Shown one piece after another: positions 38,933 through 47,488 of a DNA stretch of 64,000 bases; positions within the stretch are counted from its first letter, which is position 1, and each line of letters opens with the position of its first letter. Source of the stretch: Lacinutrix jangbogonensis. GTDB lineage: Bacteria; Bacteroidota; Bacteroidia; Flavobacteriales; Flavobacteriaceae. The notes under the pieces are model-generated. The model was not told where the DNA came from. It saw nothing but the letters and a program-made list of their open reading frames with translations, and did no database searches. Location: NCBI RefSeq assembly GCF_000797445.1, contig NZ_JSWF01000012.1, positions 1 to 64,000 of the forward strand, written 5' to 3'. The translations under genes were made by a program, and so were the position numbers.

Positions 38933-39208
38933 TTAGACGATCTCAGCACTAAGTCCTGCTTCTAACAACATACTACATCTTGGTTTAAGTTCTTTTAAAG
39001 CACCAGTTTTAACGGTGCATTTTCCTTTGTAATGCACTAACAATGTACATTGTTCTGCCTGTTCTGGCGTATGATCACAAGCTTTAATAAGTGTTTCTAT
39101 AACGTGATCGAAAGTGTTATAATCATCGTTATAAACAACAATTTCGTTGTTAGGTTTTTCTAAAGTCTCAACTTCGTGATGTTCTTGTATTTTTTCTTTT
39201 GTACTCAT
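38933..39208 (-). CDS. clpS: ATP-dependent Clp protease adaptor ClpS
   Basis: 91 residues. The core IVVYNDDYNTFDHVIETLIKA is the ClpS signature, and AEQCTLLVHYKGKC completes the N-end-rule substrate-binding fold. It delivers N-degron proteins to ClpAP. It follows prmA by 27 bp and is the last gene of the tpiA-prmA-clpS group. Confidence 0.95.
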   Translation of the reverse strand: MSTKEKIQEHHEVETLEKPNNEIVVYNDDYNTFDHVIETLIKACDHTPEQAEQCTLLVHYKGKCTVKTGALKELKPRCSMLLEAGLSAEIV

Positions 39209-39235
39209 TCTTAAAGTTTTACAAACACTAAAATA

Positions 39236-40072
39236 TTAATTTTCGAAATGCAATGCAACCCAATTGTTACGATTTAACTTATTTTTTAACTTTAAACCGT
39301 TTGTGTTACATTCGGCTTCTATTATCGCGATATCAGTTTCGTAGAAACCACTTAGAAAAAGAGAGCCGTTATTGTTTAGGCAATTGGCGTACGTTTTAAT
39401 ATCGTTTAAAAGTATGTTTCGGTTTATATTGGCTATAATAGTATCGTATTTTTTATTTTCTAGCAAACTAGCATCGCCTTCGTAAACACTAATATTTTTG
39501 CAGTTATTACGTTCTGCGTTTTCTACACTATTTAAATAGCACCAATTATCTATATCTATTGCGTCTATTGGGTTTGCGCCTTTCATTTCTGCTAGAATTG
39601 CCAAAACTGCTGTACCACAACCCATATCTAAAACAGATTTTCCTTGAAAATCGTTTGCTATTATATGTTGAATCATCATGTGAGTGGTTTCATGATGTCC
39701 TGTTCCAAAACTCATTTTTGGTTCGATAATAATATCGTATTCTGTATCTGGTTTTTCGTGAAATGGCGCACGAACAGAACAGAGTTTATCTACAATGATA
39801 GGATTGAAATTTTTCTCCCATTCGCTATTCCAGTTTACTTGTTCTATTTCATCGAAAGTATAAGAGATTTCAAACTCTTCGCTAGTTAAAACGTAAATAT
39901 CTTGTAAAATGTTTTCACGCCACTCTTCTTTTTGAATGTAAGCTGTGACTCCAGTTTCGGTTTCAACAAAACTTTCGAATCCTGCATAACCAAGCTCTGC
40001 AATTAGAATTTCGGTTGCTGGTTGTAATGGTTTTACTGTAAAATAATAACCTATGTAAATTGTATTTGACAT
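39236..40072 (-). CDS. prmA: Ribosomal protein L11 methyltransferase
   Basis: 278 residues. An N-terminal L11-recognition domain is followed by a class I SAM methyltransferase: SFGTGHHETTHMM, motif I VLDMGCGTAVLAILAEMKG and IIANINRNILLND (the NxN-type catalytic motif). It trimethylates L11. Same strand as tpiA and clpS. Confidence 0.95.
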   Translation of the reverse strand: MSNTIYIGYYFTVKPLQPATEILIAELGYAGFESFVETETGVTAYIQKEEWRENILQDIYVLTSEEFEISYTFDEIEQVNWNSEWEKNFNPIIVDKLCSVRAPFHEKPDTEYDIIIEPKMSFGTGHHETTHMMIQHIIANDFQGKSVLDMGCGTAVLAILAEMKGANPIDAIDIDNWCYLNSVENAERNNCKNISVYEGDASLLENKKYDTIIANINRNILLNDIKTYANCLNNNGSLFLSGFYETDIAIIEAECNTNGLKLKNKLNRNNWVALHFEN

Positions 40073-40103
40073 TGAATAGTCTTTGTTTCTAGCAGGTAAT
40101 CCT

Positions 40104-40269
40104 GCGTTAGCGGTTGTAATGGCATCCTTTTTTTTGTTCTTAAGTTAATATCCTTTTTAAAAATTGAAAGAAGATTAGTTTAAAACGGTACTAAAACAAG
40201 TTCAGTATAAAAAAAAGATACAATGGAAGACGCGACCAAGTCCTGCTTTTTTGCAGGGCTTGGTAACGC
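40104..40269 (+). repeat. Dispersed intergenic repeat, copy 3 (MITE/REP-like)
   Basis: It has the same layout as copy 1: GCGTTAGCGG...GGCATCC plus T run at the left and GACCAAG...CTTGGTAACGC at the right, with identical terminal GCGTTA/TAACGC. The inner right part aligns with copy 1 over about 65 bp. It lies between tpiA and prmA, which are transcribed together, so it would be carried in their mRNA as a hairpin. Confidence 0.7.
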
Positions 40270-40282
40270 CCAAATTATTTAA

Positions 40283-41032
40283 TTAAAATGCGTTAATAAT
40301 AGCGTAAAAATCTTCAGCGTTTAAAGCAGCTCCACCAATTAATCCTCCGTCTACATCTGGTTTTCCAAATATTTCTTTAGCATTAGCCGGTTTTACACTT
40401 CCACCATAAAGGATGCTCATGTCTTGAGAGACTTGCTCGCTGTATTTAGTATTTAGTGTTTGTCTTATAAACTTGTGCATGTCTTGTGCTTGCTCAGGAC
40501 TTGCTGTTTCTCCAGTGCCAATGGCCCAAACAGGTTCGTAGGCTAAAACAATGTTTTTAAATGCTGATGCGTTTAAATGAAACAATGCATTTTTAATCTG
40601 ATTCCCGACGACTTTTTCTTCGTTACCAGCTTTTCTATCACTTAATTCTTCGCCAAAGCAAAAGATTACTCGCATATCGTTTTTTAATGCTGTATCTACT
40701 TTTTTAGCAAGTAGTTCGTCAGTTTCATTAAAGTAAGCACGACGTTCGCTATGCCCTAAAATGACAGTGTTTATACCAACGCTTTTTAACATTGATGCAC
40801 TAACTTCTCCTGTGTAAGCTCCGTTTTCTGCAAAGTGCATGTTTTGTGCTACAACTTCTATGTTAGAGTTTATTGTGTTATGGAACGCTTGAAAAAGATT
40901 TACTGCTGTTGGAGCAATCATAACTTCTGCACGCGACGTTTGATTCTGTTTTAATAAGTCTGCTATTAATGCTTCGGTTTGTGGTAAATCGTTATTCATT
41001 TTCCAATTCCCGGCTACTATATTCTTTCTCAT
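40283..41032 (-). CDS. tpiA: Triosephosphate isomerase
   Basis: 249 residues, complete TIM barrel. N-terminal VAGNWKMNN (catalytic Lys), GHSERR (catalytic His), AYEPVWAIGTG (catalytic Glu) and phosphate-binding YGGSVKPAN. Glycolysis: dihydroxyacetone phosphate to glyceraldehyde 3-phosphate. It follows the TlpA-like gene by 46 bp. Confidence 0.97.
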   Translation of the reverse strand: MRKNIVAGNWKMNNDLPQTEALIADLLKQNQTSRAEVMIAPTAVNLFQAFHNTINSNIEVVAQNMHFAENGAYTGEVSASMLKSVGINTVILGHSERRAYFNETDELLAKKVDTALKNDMRVIFCFGEELSDRKAGNEEKVVGNQIKNALFHLNASAFKNIVLAYEPVWAIGTGETASPEQAQDMHKFIRQTLNTKYSEQVSQDMSILYGGSVKPANAKEIFGKPDVDGGLIGGAALNAEDFYAIINAF

Positions 41033-41078
41033 ATTAATATTCTTATTAAGCCTTTATAATGAAAAGGTTTTGTTGCTG

Positions 41079-41573
41079 TTATATTTTTAATGCTGATTTT
41101 AATTTTTGGTCATCTGCTTTTACTGCTCTAAACAGTTTTATGTTTCCTGTTTTGTCAATTACTAAATAGCGAGGAATCCAGTCTAAATCTAGAAAGGATG
41201 CGAATTCACTTTTCCAGCCAGATTTTATGAAATAATGTTCCCCTTCAATGGTATATTTCTTAATGCCTTTTTTCCATGCTTCTTCACTTTTATCGAGTGA
41301 TAGAAAAAGAAAAACGGTCTCTTTATTGTTGGTTTGAAGTTTCTTAATTTTTGGCATTCCTTTTACGCAATCTTTACACCAAGAGGCCCAAATATCTATA
41401 ACAATTTGTTTGCCCTTGTATGCTTTTAAAATTTTTGAAAAAGCAATTTCATCACCTTTTGTGTCAATAAAAATATCTGCTAAAGCTTTCTCAGTAAAAA
41501 CTATTGGTTCTTCTTGAGCCTTGCAATTTGTAATTGCTATAAAAAGGATTAAAATAATGACAATTTTTTTCAT
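41079..41573 (-). CDS. TlpA-like thioredoxin-fold lipoprotein
   Basis: 164 residues from ATG 41573 with lipoprotein signal LILFIAITNC. The longer frame overlaps the permease gene by 210 bp and translates its antiparallel frame, so it is rejected. The redox motif WASWCKDCVKG (CxxC) lies in a thioredoxin fold; IPRYLVIDKTG holds the cis-Pro. Periplasmic thiol-disulfide reduction is likely. It lies 8 bp after the permease gene. Confidence 0.88.
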   Translation of the reverse strand: MKKIVIILILFIAITNCKAQEEPIVFTEKALADIFIDTKGDEIAFSKILKAYKGKQIVIDIWASWCKDCVKGMPKIKKLQTNNKETVFLFLSLDKSEEAWKKGIKKYTIEGEHYFIKSGWKSEFASFLDLDWIPRYLVIDKTGNIKLFRAVKADDQKLKSALKI

Positions 41574-41581
41574 AGTATTTT

Positions 41582-42658
41582 TTATTCTAATTTCACTTTT
41601 GGATCTAGCCAAGCGTAAATTATATCTACAAAAATATTGATAATTATAAAGAGTAAGGCTATAATTAACACAGAACCCATAATTACTGGTAAATCTAATG
41701 TGTTTAATGCGTTTACTATTTCTTTTCCTAATCCATTCCAGCCAAAAATATACTCTACAAAAACGGCTCCTGCTAACATAGAAGCAAACCATCCAGAAAT
41801 AGCTGTGACTACTGGGTTTAATGCGTTTTTTATGGCATGTTTTTGTATGATTTGAAACTCGCTTAAACCTTTCGCTCGTGCGGTACGAATGTAATCTTGG
41901 TTAAAGACTTCTAACAACGAATTTCGCATAAGCTGAATGACAACAGCCAAAGGACGGATACCCAAAACAATAGCGGGAAGTATTAAGTTTTTCCATTTAA
42001 TGTTTACTTTTTCACCAAAGTCATCAAGTTCGAAAAGGCTGCCTGTCATTTCTAGATTCGTATATTTATGAAGTACAAAACCAAAGAGCCAGGCAAATAA
42101 AATGGCACTAAAAAAGGAAGGGATACTCATGCCAATGGTGCTTAAAATTTGTATTGCTTTATCTATAAAAGTGTCTTTTTTTAAAGCAGAAATCACGCCC
42201 AAACTTATACCTAGTAGCAAAGCAATGCCAATAGCTGAAATTGCTAGAACGAATGTGTTTGGTAAAGTTTCGGATAGAACGGTACTTACTTTTTTTCCTT
42301 GTTTTGTAAACGATTCCCTTAAATACGGAAACTTTAAAGCGGTTGTTGTATTTCCAATGGTGAACAGTTTTACTGCTGAATATTTATGGTCTCTTAAAAA
42401 CGTATAATCATCTTCTGTATTAGAATGAAACGAAATAGGAGCGAGGTCATTTAAGTAATAAAAGTATTGGGTACCTATAGATTTATCGAAACCGTACTTT
42501 TTTTTCACGATAGCTAACTGCTCGCTGTCTTCGTTTTGTCCCAACATCATTTGTGCTGGATCTCCAGGTAAAATATTAAATAAAAAGAATATAACAGTCA
42601 CTACTCCAAATAATGTGAGTAGTGCATAGAATATTTTATTTAGTAGGTAGCTTAGCAG
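41582..42658 (-). CDS. OppB/DppB-type ABC permease, probable CTG start
   Basis: About 358 residues. The EAA loop (SLLEVFNQDYIRTARAKGLS) and YIFGWNGLGKEIVNAL are typical of OppB/DppB. The GTG at 42601 would drop the first membrane helix. In-frame codons upstream read LLSYLLNKIFYALLTLFGVV, the conserved OppB N-terminus, beginning at CTG 42658, 4 bp after the preceding stop. No ATG, GTG or TTG occurs between that stop and 42601, so a CTG start is proposed. No OppC, OppD or solute-binding partner lies nearby. Confidence 0.82.
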   Translation of the reverse strand: MLSYLLNKIFYALLTLFGVVTVIFFLFNILPGDPAQMMLGQNEDSEQLAIVKKKYGFDKSIGTQYFYYLNDLAPISFHSNTEDDYTFLRDHKYSAVKLFTIGNTTTALKFPYLRESFTKQGKKVSTVLSETLPNTFVLAISAIGIALLLGISLGVISALKKDTFIDKAIQILSTIGMSIPSFFSAILFAWLFGFVLHKYTNLEMTGSLFELDDFGEKVNIKWKNLILPAIVLGIRPLAVVIQLMRNSLLEVFNQDYIRTARAKGLSEFQIIQKHAIKNALNPVVTAISGWFASMLAGAVFVEYIFGWNGLGKEIVNALNTLDLPVIMGSVLIIALLFIIINIFVDIIYAWLDPKVKLE

Positions 42659-42662
42659 ATTA

Positions 42663-43968
42663 TTATTCTTTTAATGTGATTTTTATTAATCCTGTATAGT
42701 TGCTAGAGGTCATTGAATTAAGGATTTCTAGTTCTGGGCCTTCTTTTAAAACATTCATACCTCCTATAGTAGTAGGATCTAAAGCATCTATTTCTGCTTT
42801 TGTTACTTCTTCGTCATTAAGAAAGTACGCGATGTTATCTAAAACAACCGGTTCTGGTTTGCGTTCTACTTTTGGTAGCTCTAAATCCTCAGCATCATTA
42901 AAGTGTTCTTTTTGTATTACAGTTCCTTTTTCCAACTTTAAAATCCCTGGGTTAGAACGGATAACAGTTTTTAATGCTTTTTCATCACATAGGTAGAAAT
43001 CGAAATTTAAGTCGTAAGTCTGTTTTATGTATTGTTTAGCTTCAGCACCAGAAGCCGATAAGCCAATTACTGTGTAACCATTTTTAATAGCTTTGTCTGT
43101 TACTTTTTTAATGTTTTTCAAGCCTTCTTCATTTGCTTTTTCAAGGCTGTAGGCCACAACCATAACGAGATGGTCTTCAGCTAAAAATTTAGCGGTGAAA
43201 TCTTGATCAACAGTTTCAATAGAAAAATCTTTAACAGGAGGATCGTAAGCTTCTACTATAATTTTTGTTTCCACACCAACATAGTCTCCATCCACAGTTG
43301 GGTAACTTCCATCTGTAAGAAACTCTAGGTTTTCTCCACCAACATTAAAAGTCCATGTGAATTCTTGTACAGCCTTTTGCGCGTCTTCTGGTACAAGCAT
43401 ACCATCGGCAATATTTGCACCTACTTTATAGGCTCTAAAATCCCAAGTTGGTAAATGTGTTAACACATGGTATCCAAACCATAAACTACCAATAAAGCCT
43501 AATAAAGCTAAAAGTGTGGTTGGGAATTTGCCGAAAATTGGTTTTATGTGCTTAATTCCAAATACCAAAACAAGAATAAGAATAAGGAGTATTATGTCTT
43601 TTCTGAAACTCTCCCAAGGTTTTAGTTTTAAGAAATCTCCAAAACAACCACAGTCTTTTACTACTTCGAAAAAAAGCGGCGTAAAAGGTTAGGAATGTAA
43701 AAAATACAATCGTTGCTAAAAGCATCCAAATTGTGAATTTGCGCTTATACCCAAGTAATAAAAACACACCCAAAACAACTTCTAAAACAACCACAAATAC
43801 TGAGATTCCTAAAGCATAAGGATCTAAAAAAGGTAAATTTAAAACCTCTGTGCTAAAATATTCCTGTAGTTTGTAGGAGAATCCTAAAGGATCGTTTAGT
43901 TTTATCATTCCCGAAAAAATGAATAATCCTCCAACTAATATTCTGCAAATGTGTACTAAGTATTTCAT
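42663..43968 (-). CDS. BT_3928-type DoxX membrane protein with C-terminal thioredoxin-like domain (frameshifted)
   Basis: The sequenced frames are two pieces (43968-43552 and 43568-42663). One base too many in the 7-base run at 43669-43675 breaks them. Corrected, FYAAFF continues EVVKDCGCFGDFLKLKPWE, the conserved CGCFGD motif of DoxX/BT_3928 proteins, and runs into IKHIKPIFGK. The full protein (434 aa) has four N-terminal helices, one more helix, and a periplasmic domain with a redox-like fold. It is conserved beside DUF1599 and tpiA in Bacteroidetes. Confidence 0.87.
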
Positions 43969-43990
43969 AAATTTTTTATTAAAAATTTTT

Positions 43991-44503
43991 AAATTCCAAA
44001 TAACAAAAACTAAATTCCAAAAGGCTTAATCGGATTTATAAATTCCAAACTTGCTTAGGTGTTTTTAAAAATTCAAAACTTATTTTAATTTATTAATTAT
44101 TGCTGATAATATTTTTCTTAATTCTGAAGCTTCAGCAATTAATTGTTCAATTTTTTGTGTTTTATCTTCATTTAGATCTCTCAATAATTTTAACCAATAT
44201 TCACTTTCTTTAGCTTCCTTTCTTGATATTTTTAGTCTGAATTTTAAATCTTTATCTCCAAGTTTTTCATTCGCTTCTATATAATTCGCTCCAACAGATC
44301 CTGAAGATCTTATTAATTGTTTTCCATCTTCAATATTAGATGTTGTATTGTGTAAACTTCTAACCAAAAACCGACAATCTCTTGCAAATTCATAAGTGCG
44401 TTGTTCAAGATTATATTTTTTTTCGTTATTCAGAATTTTTAGATATTTTTATTTTTCAACACCAGAGTAAGTTTGGAATTTAGTTTTTTGTTATTTGGAA
44501 TTT
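43991..44503 (-). mobile_element. IVS-like element: four-helix-bundle gene between long inverted repeats
   Basis: The left arm 43991-44021 (begins AAATTCCAAATAACAAAAA) is the inverse of the right arm 44472-44503 with one extra base. A second, imperfect arm pair (about 44035-44057 against 44459-44481) extends the complementarity. The arms enclose one gene. The right arm supplies the final codons and the stop of the DUF1599 gene. As RNA the arms would form a stem around the ORF. It sits inside a conserved operon. No transposase. Confidence 0.65.
44080..44433 (-). CDS. Four-helix-bundle protein (23S rRNA IVS-protein family)
   Basis: 117 residues if started at CTG 44433 (LNNEKKYNLEQRTYEFARDC). 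A shorter start at TTG 44367 would lose helix 1. Family motifs: QLIRSSGSVGANYIEANEKL and FRLKISRKEAKESEYWLKLL. Such proteins are encoded in intervening sequences of 23S rRNA genes and in small stand-alone elements; the fold is a pentameric four-helix bundle. No ATG is available in frame. Function unknown. Enclosed by inverted repeats. Confidence 0.8.
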   Translation of the reverse strand: MNNEKKYNLEQRTYEFARDCRFLVRSLHNTTSNIEDGKQLIRSSGSVGANYIEANEKLGDKDLKFRLKISRKEAKESEYWLKLLRDLNEDKTQKIEQLIAEASELRKILSAIINKLK

Positions 44504-45039
44504 GATATTTCGAGATGAATCATTGCAAAAATCGCATAATTAATCATGTCTTGATAATTTGCGTCAATACCTTCACTTACAATTGTTTTACCAGCATTAT
44601 CTTCAATTTGTTTAACTCTTAATAATTTTTGTAGAATCAAATCTGTTAAAGAACTCACGCGCATATCTCGCCAAGCTTCACCATAATCATGGTTTTTATC
44701 TTGCATTAATTGTTTGGTACTAGCTACTTTTTTATCGTATAACACGGTAGCATCTTCGGTGGATAAATCTGGTTGTTCTACAACACCTTTTTCAAGTTGA
44801 ATAAGCGCCATAATAGAATAATTTATAATACCGATAAATTCGCTTTGCTCACCTTCATCAACCTTTCTAACGTCATTTTGTTGCAAACTTCTTATGCGCT
44901 GCGCTTTAATAAAAATCTGATCTGTAAGCGATGGTAATCTTAAAATTCGCCACGCACTTCCATAGTCACTCATTTTATTAATAAACAGACTGCGACAGGT
45001 TTCTATAACAGCATCATATTGTTTTGAAGTATCTTGCAT
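44491..45039 (-). CDS. DUF1599 domain protein
   Basis: 182 residues from ATG 45039. Two tandem copies of one motif are visible: MSDYGSAWRILRLPSLTDQI in the first half and HDYGEAWRDMRVSSLTDLIL in the second, each followed by KxxRxxxLE-like helices. The family is conserved in Bacteroidetes next to the DoxX gene and folP; the function is not known (nucleotide-pyrophosphohydrolase-like helices have been suggested). The last codons and stop lie in the inverted repeat of the inserted element. Confidence 0.85.
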   Translation of the reverse strand: MQDTSKQYDAVIETCRSLFINKMSDYGSAWRILRLPSLTDQIFIKAQRIRSLQQNDVRKVDEGEQSEFIGIINYSIMALIQLEKGVVEQPDLSTEDATVLYDKKVASTKQLMQDKNHDYGEAWRDMRVSSLTDLILQKLLRVKQIEDNAGKTIVSEGIDANYQDMINYAIFAMIHLEISNSK

Positions 45040-45144
45040 ATGTTGTTTCAAATTTCCGTAAATTTCGCATAAAATTGTTTAAAATTCAAGGTTTCACGTT
45101 TATAGTTTTTAAATGTGTTATAAACAACAAACTTAAAGGTATCA

Positions 45145-45966
45145 ATGACCATTAATTGTAAAGGCAAACTTATCGATTTATATACTCCAAAAGTAATGGG
45201 TATTCTTAACGTTACTCCAGATTCTTTTTTTGATGGTGGTTTCTATAAAGACGAGTCTAAAATCATTAATCAAGTACAAAAAATGTTGAATGATGGGGCA
45301 ACTTTTATAGATGTTGGAGCTTATAGTTCTAAGCCAAATGCAGATGAAGTGTCTCAAGAAGAAGAACTCCAGCGCATACTTCCAATTATTGAATTATTGA
45401 TTAAACATTTTCCAGAGATTCTAATTTCTGTAGATACGTTTCGAGCCGAAGTTGCAAAACAAAGTATTGCAAAAGGTGCTGCGATTGTTAATGATATTTC
45501 TGCAGGACATTTAGATGAACATATGATGCAAACAGTTGCGAGTCTTCAGGCGCCATATATTATGATGCATATGCGAGGTACACCACAGACAATGCAACAA
45601 CAGACTAACTACGATAATATTCTAAAAGATATTCTATTCTATTTTTCTGAAAGAATAGCATCTGCAAGGGCTTTAGGAATTAAAGATATAATTTTAGATC
45701 CAGGTTTTGGTTTTGCTAAAACATTAGAACAGAATTTTGTATTATTAAACGTGCTCGAAGGCTTTGAAATAACAGATTTACCATTATTAGCAGGACTGTC
45801 TAGAAAATCTATGATTTATAAAACACTGGTAACGTCTGCAACCGAAGCTTTAAATGGAACAACAGCATTACATATGATAGCTTTGCAAAAAGGAGCAAGT
45901 ATTTTACGCGTTCACGATGTTAAAGAAGCTGTGGAATGTATTACACTTTATAATAAACTTAATTAA
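45145..45966 (+). CDS. folP: Dihydropteroate synthase
   Basis: 273 residues, TIM barrel. VMGILNVTPDSFFDGG is the pterin-binding signature; DVGAYSSKPNADEVSQEEEL and ILDPGFGFAKTLEQN hold further active-site residues; SRKS is near the end. It joins dihydropterin pyrophosphate and p-aminobenzoate in folate synthesis. Divergent from DUF1599. The stop overlaps the next start by one base, heading an operon to cdaA. Confidence 0.96.
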   Translation: MTINCKGKLIDLYTPKVMGILNVTPDSFFDGGFYKDESKIINQVQKMLNDGATFIDVGAYSSKPNADEVSQEEELQRILPIIELLIKHFPEILISVDTFRAEVAKQSIAKGAAIVNDISAGHLDEHMMQTVASLQAPYIMMHMRGTPQTMQQQTNYDNILKDILFYFSERIASARALGIKDIILDPGFGFAKTLEQNFVLLNVLEGFEITDLPLLAGLSRKSMIYKTLVTSATEALNGTTALHMIALQKGASILRVHDVKEAVECITLYNKLN

Positions 45967-46661
45967 TGAAACATCTATTATATACAATTGTTCTGTTTGT
46001 AGTATTCTCATGCGGAAATGAGAAGTCCGTATTACTTCCTGAAATACAGAATGCTGAAATTACTGAAATTAGAGACGTGTCTCCAGCTTATCTTTTTTAT
46101 GATGAAACGAAGCCAGACAGTTTAGAATTAAACAGAAGTAATTTAATAATAACTACCAATTGGTTAGTAAATGTTGACAAGCGCTTAACACTAAAGCAAG
46201 CGATTCCTTCGATTATTAAGTTGCAGGATAAAAAAAGAAATTCTGGACATAAAAATAAAAGTGCTCGTAATTATTATACGTGTAACGACACCAGTATTAA
46301 AAACTTAGGATTTATTGATTTTACTGATGTGGTTTATAGAACATATCTGGATAAGGATGAAGGAATAATCCCTACAAATGATGCGCTTCATGTTTCTCTT
46401 ATAATTAAAAATCTTGACGAAATATTTATCAGTTCTTATTTTAATCATAATACCATTAAAGTCAATGATGTTGTTAGTATTCTCAAAGAAGAATTAAATT
46501 CGCTAGATTTAGATGATCCAGATCATGGAGCAGATTTTATTTCGCTCAACTTAAGCTTTAATCGAAACTTAAGCTTTCAAGATTATATAAATATAAAATC
46601 GAAATTAGTTAATTTCGAGATGGAGAATGTAATAGTTAGAAACATCGAATACATTTATTAA
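45966..46661 (+). CDS. Lipoprotein of unknown function between folP and cdaA
   Basis: 231 residues. The signal LLYTIVLFVVFSCGNEKS gives a lipidated Cys at about 16. No known domain recognised. The C-terminal half is mixed alpha/beta with polar surface. The start overlaps folP by one base, and cdaA follows after 35 bp. A link to cell-envelope or c-di-AMP signalling is only a guess from context. Confidence 0.7.
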   Translation: MKHLLYTIVLFVVFSCGNEKSVLLPEIQNAEITEIRDVSPAYLFYDETKPDSLELNRSNLIITTNWLVNVDKRLTLKQAIPSIIKLQDKKRNSGHKNKSARNYYTCNDTSIKNLGFIDFTDVVYRTYLDKDEGIIPTNDALHVSLIIKNLDEIFISSYFNHNTIKVNDVVSILKEELNSLDLDDPDHGADFISLNLSFNRNLSFQDYINIKSKLVNFEMENVIVRNIEYIY

Positions 46662-46696
46662 CTCAATTTCACTAAATTTACAAAAACCACTTTCTA

Positions 46697-47488
46697 TTGG
46701 AAATTTTCGACAACATCTTAAACTTCGGTATAAAAGACTATATAGATGTCTTTCTTGTTGCCTTGCTTTTGTTTTATATTTATAGATTAGTAAGAGGAAC
46801 GGTTGCTATTAATATTTTTCTTGGTATCGTCGTTATCTACTTTATTTATTTAATTGTAGAGGCTTTACAAATGGTGCTACTTACTAAGATTTTAGGTGGC
46901 TTTATTAGTGTTGGTTTTATTGCGTTAATAGTGGTGTTTCAGCAAGAGGTTAGAAAGTTTTTACTAATGATTGGTTCTACAAACTTCGCCTCTAAACGTG
47001 GTTTTCTAAAGCATATAAAATTTTTAAAAATGGATGGCGTTTCGGCATTATCAACAGATGTAGATGTGATTATTGCAGCTTGTAATAAAATGTCAACCAC
47101 TAAAACTGGTGCATTAATTGTTTTAGAGCGAAACAATAATCTGGATTTTCTGGTAACGACAGGAGACGAAATGAACATTAAAGTGACGCAACCAATTATC
47201 GAAAGTATCTTTTTTAAAAATAGTCCACTTCACGATGGTGCTATTATTATAGAAAATAATATTGTAAAAGCGACACGTGTAATTTTACCTGTAAATAACG
47301 AAAAAACTATTCCGCAACGTTTTGGATTAAGGCATAGAGCTGCAGTTGGTATTACCGAAAAAACAGATGCTATTGCAATAACAGTTAGTGAGGAAACTGG
47401 TCAGATTTCATGTTTTAGAAATGGGACATTTGTCGCTTTTAAAGATCCTACAGAATTAATAGAAATTATAAAAGAAGATTTAATTTAA
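46697..47488 (+). CDS. cdaA: Diadenylate cyclase CdaA (TTG start)
   Basis: 263 residues. Three N-terminal membrane helices (about 15-85), then the DAC domain with SPLHDGAIII and GLRHRAAVG, the two catalytic signatures. It makes c-di-AMP from two ATP. TTG at 46697 is the only start after an upstream in-frame stop and gives the family N-terminus (IFDNILNFGIKDYIDVFLV). It lies in an operon with folP, as in many Flavobacteria. Confidence 0.95.
   Translation: MEIFDNILNFGIKDYIDVFLVALLLFYIYRLVRGTVAINIFLGIVVIYFIYLIVEALQMVLLTKILGGFISVGFIALIVVFQQEVRKFLLMIGSTNFASKRGFLKHIKFLKMDGVSALSTDVDVIIAACNKMSTTKTGALIVLERNNNLDFLVTTGDEMNIKVTQPIIESIFFKNSPLHDGAIIIENNIVKATRVILPVNNEKTIPQRFGLRHRAAVGITEKTDAIAITVSEETGQISCFRNGTFVAFKDPTELIEIIKEDLI

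Noticed and set aside
41574-41792. 73-residue N-terminal extension of the TlpA-like protein
   Set aside because: It is an out-of-frame reading of the permease gene. The ATG at 41573 gives a clean lipoprotein signal.
43991-44503. CRISPR or classical insertion sequence
   Set aside because: There is only one pair of inverted arms, no spacer array and no transposase.
46697-46705. Search for an ATG start of cdaA upstream of TTG
   Set aside because: An in-frame stop lies five codons upstream and no ATG is between them, so TTG is kept.
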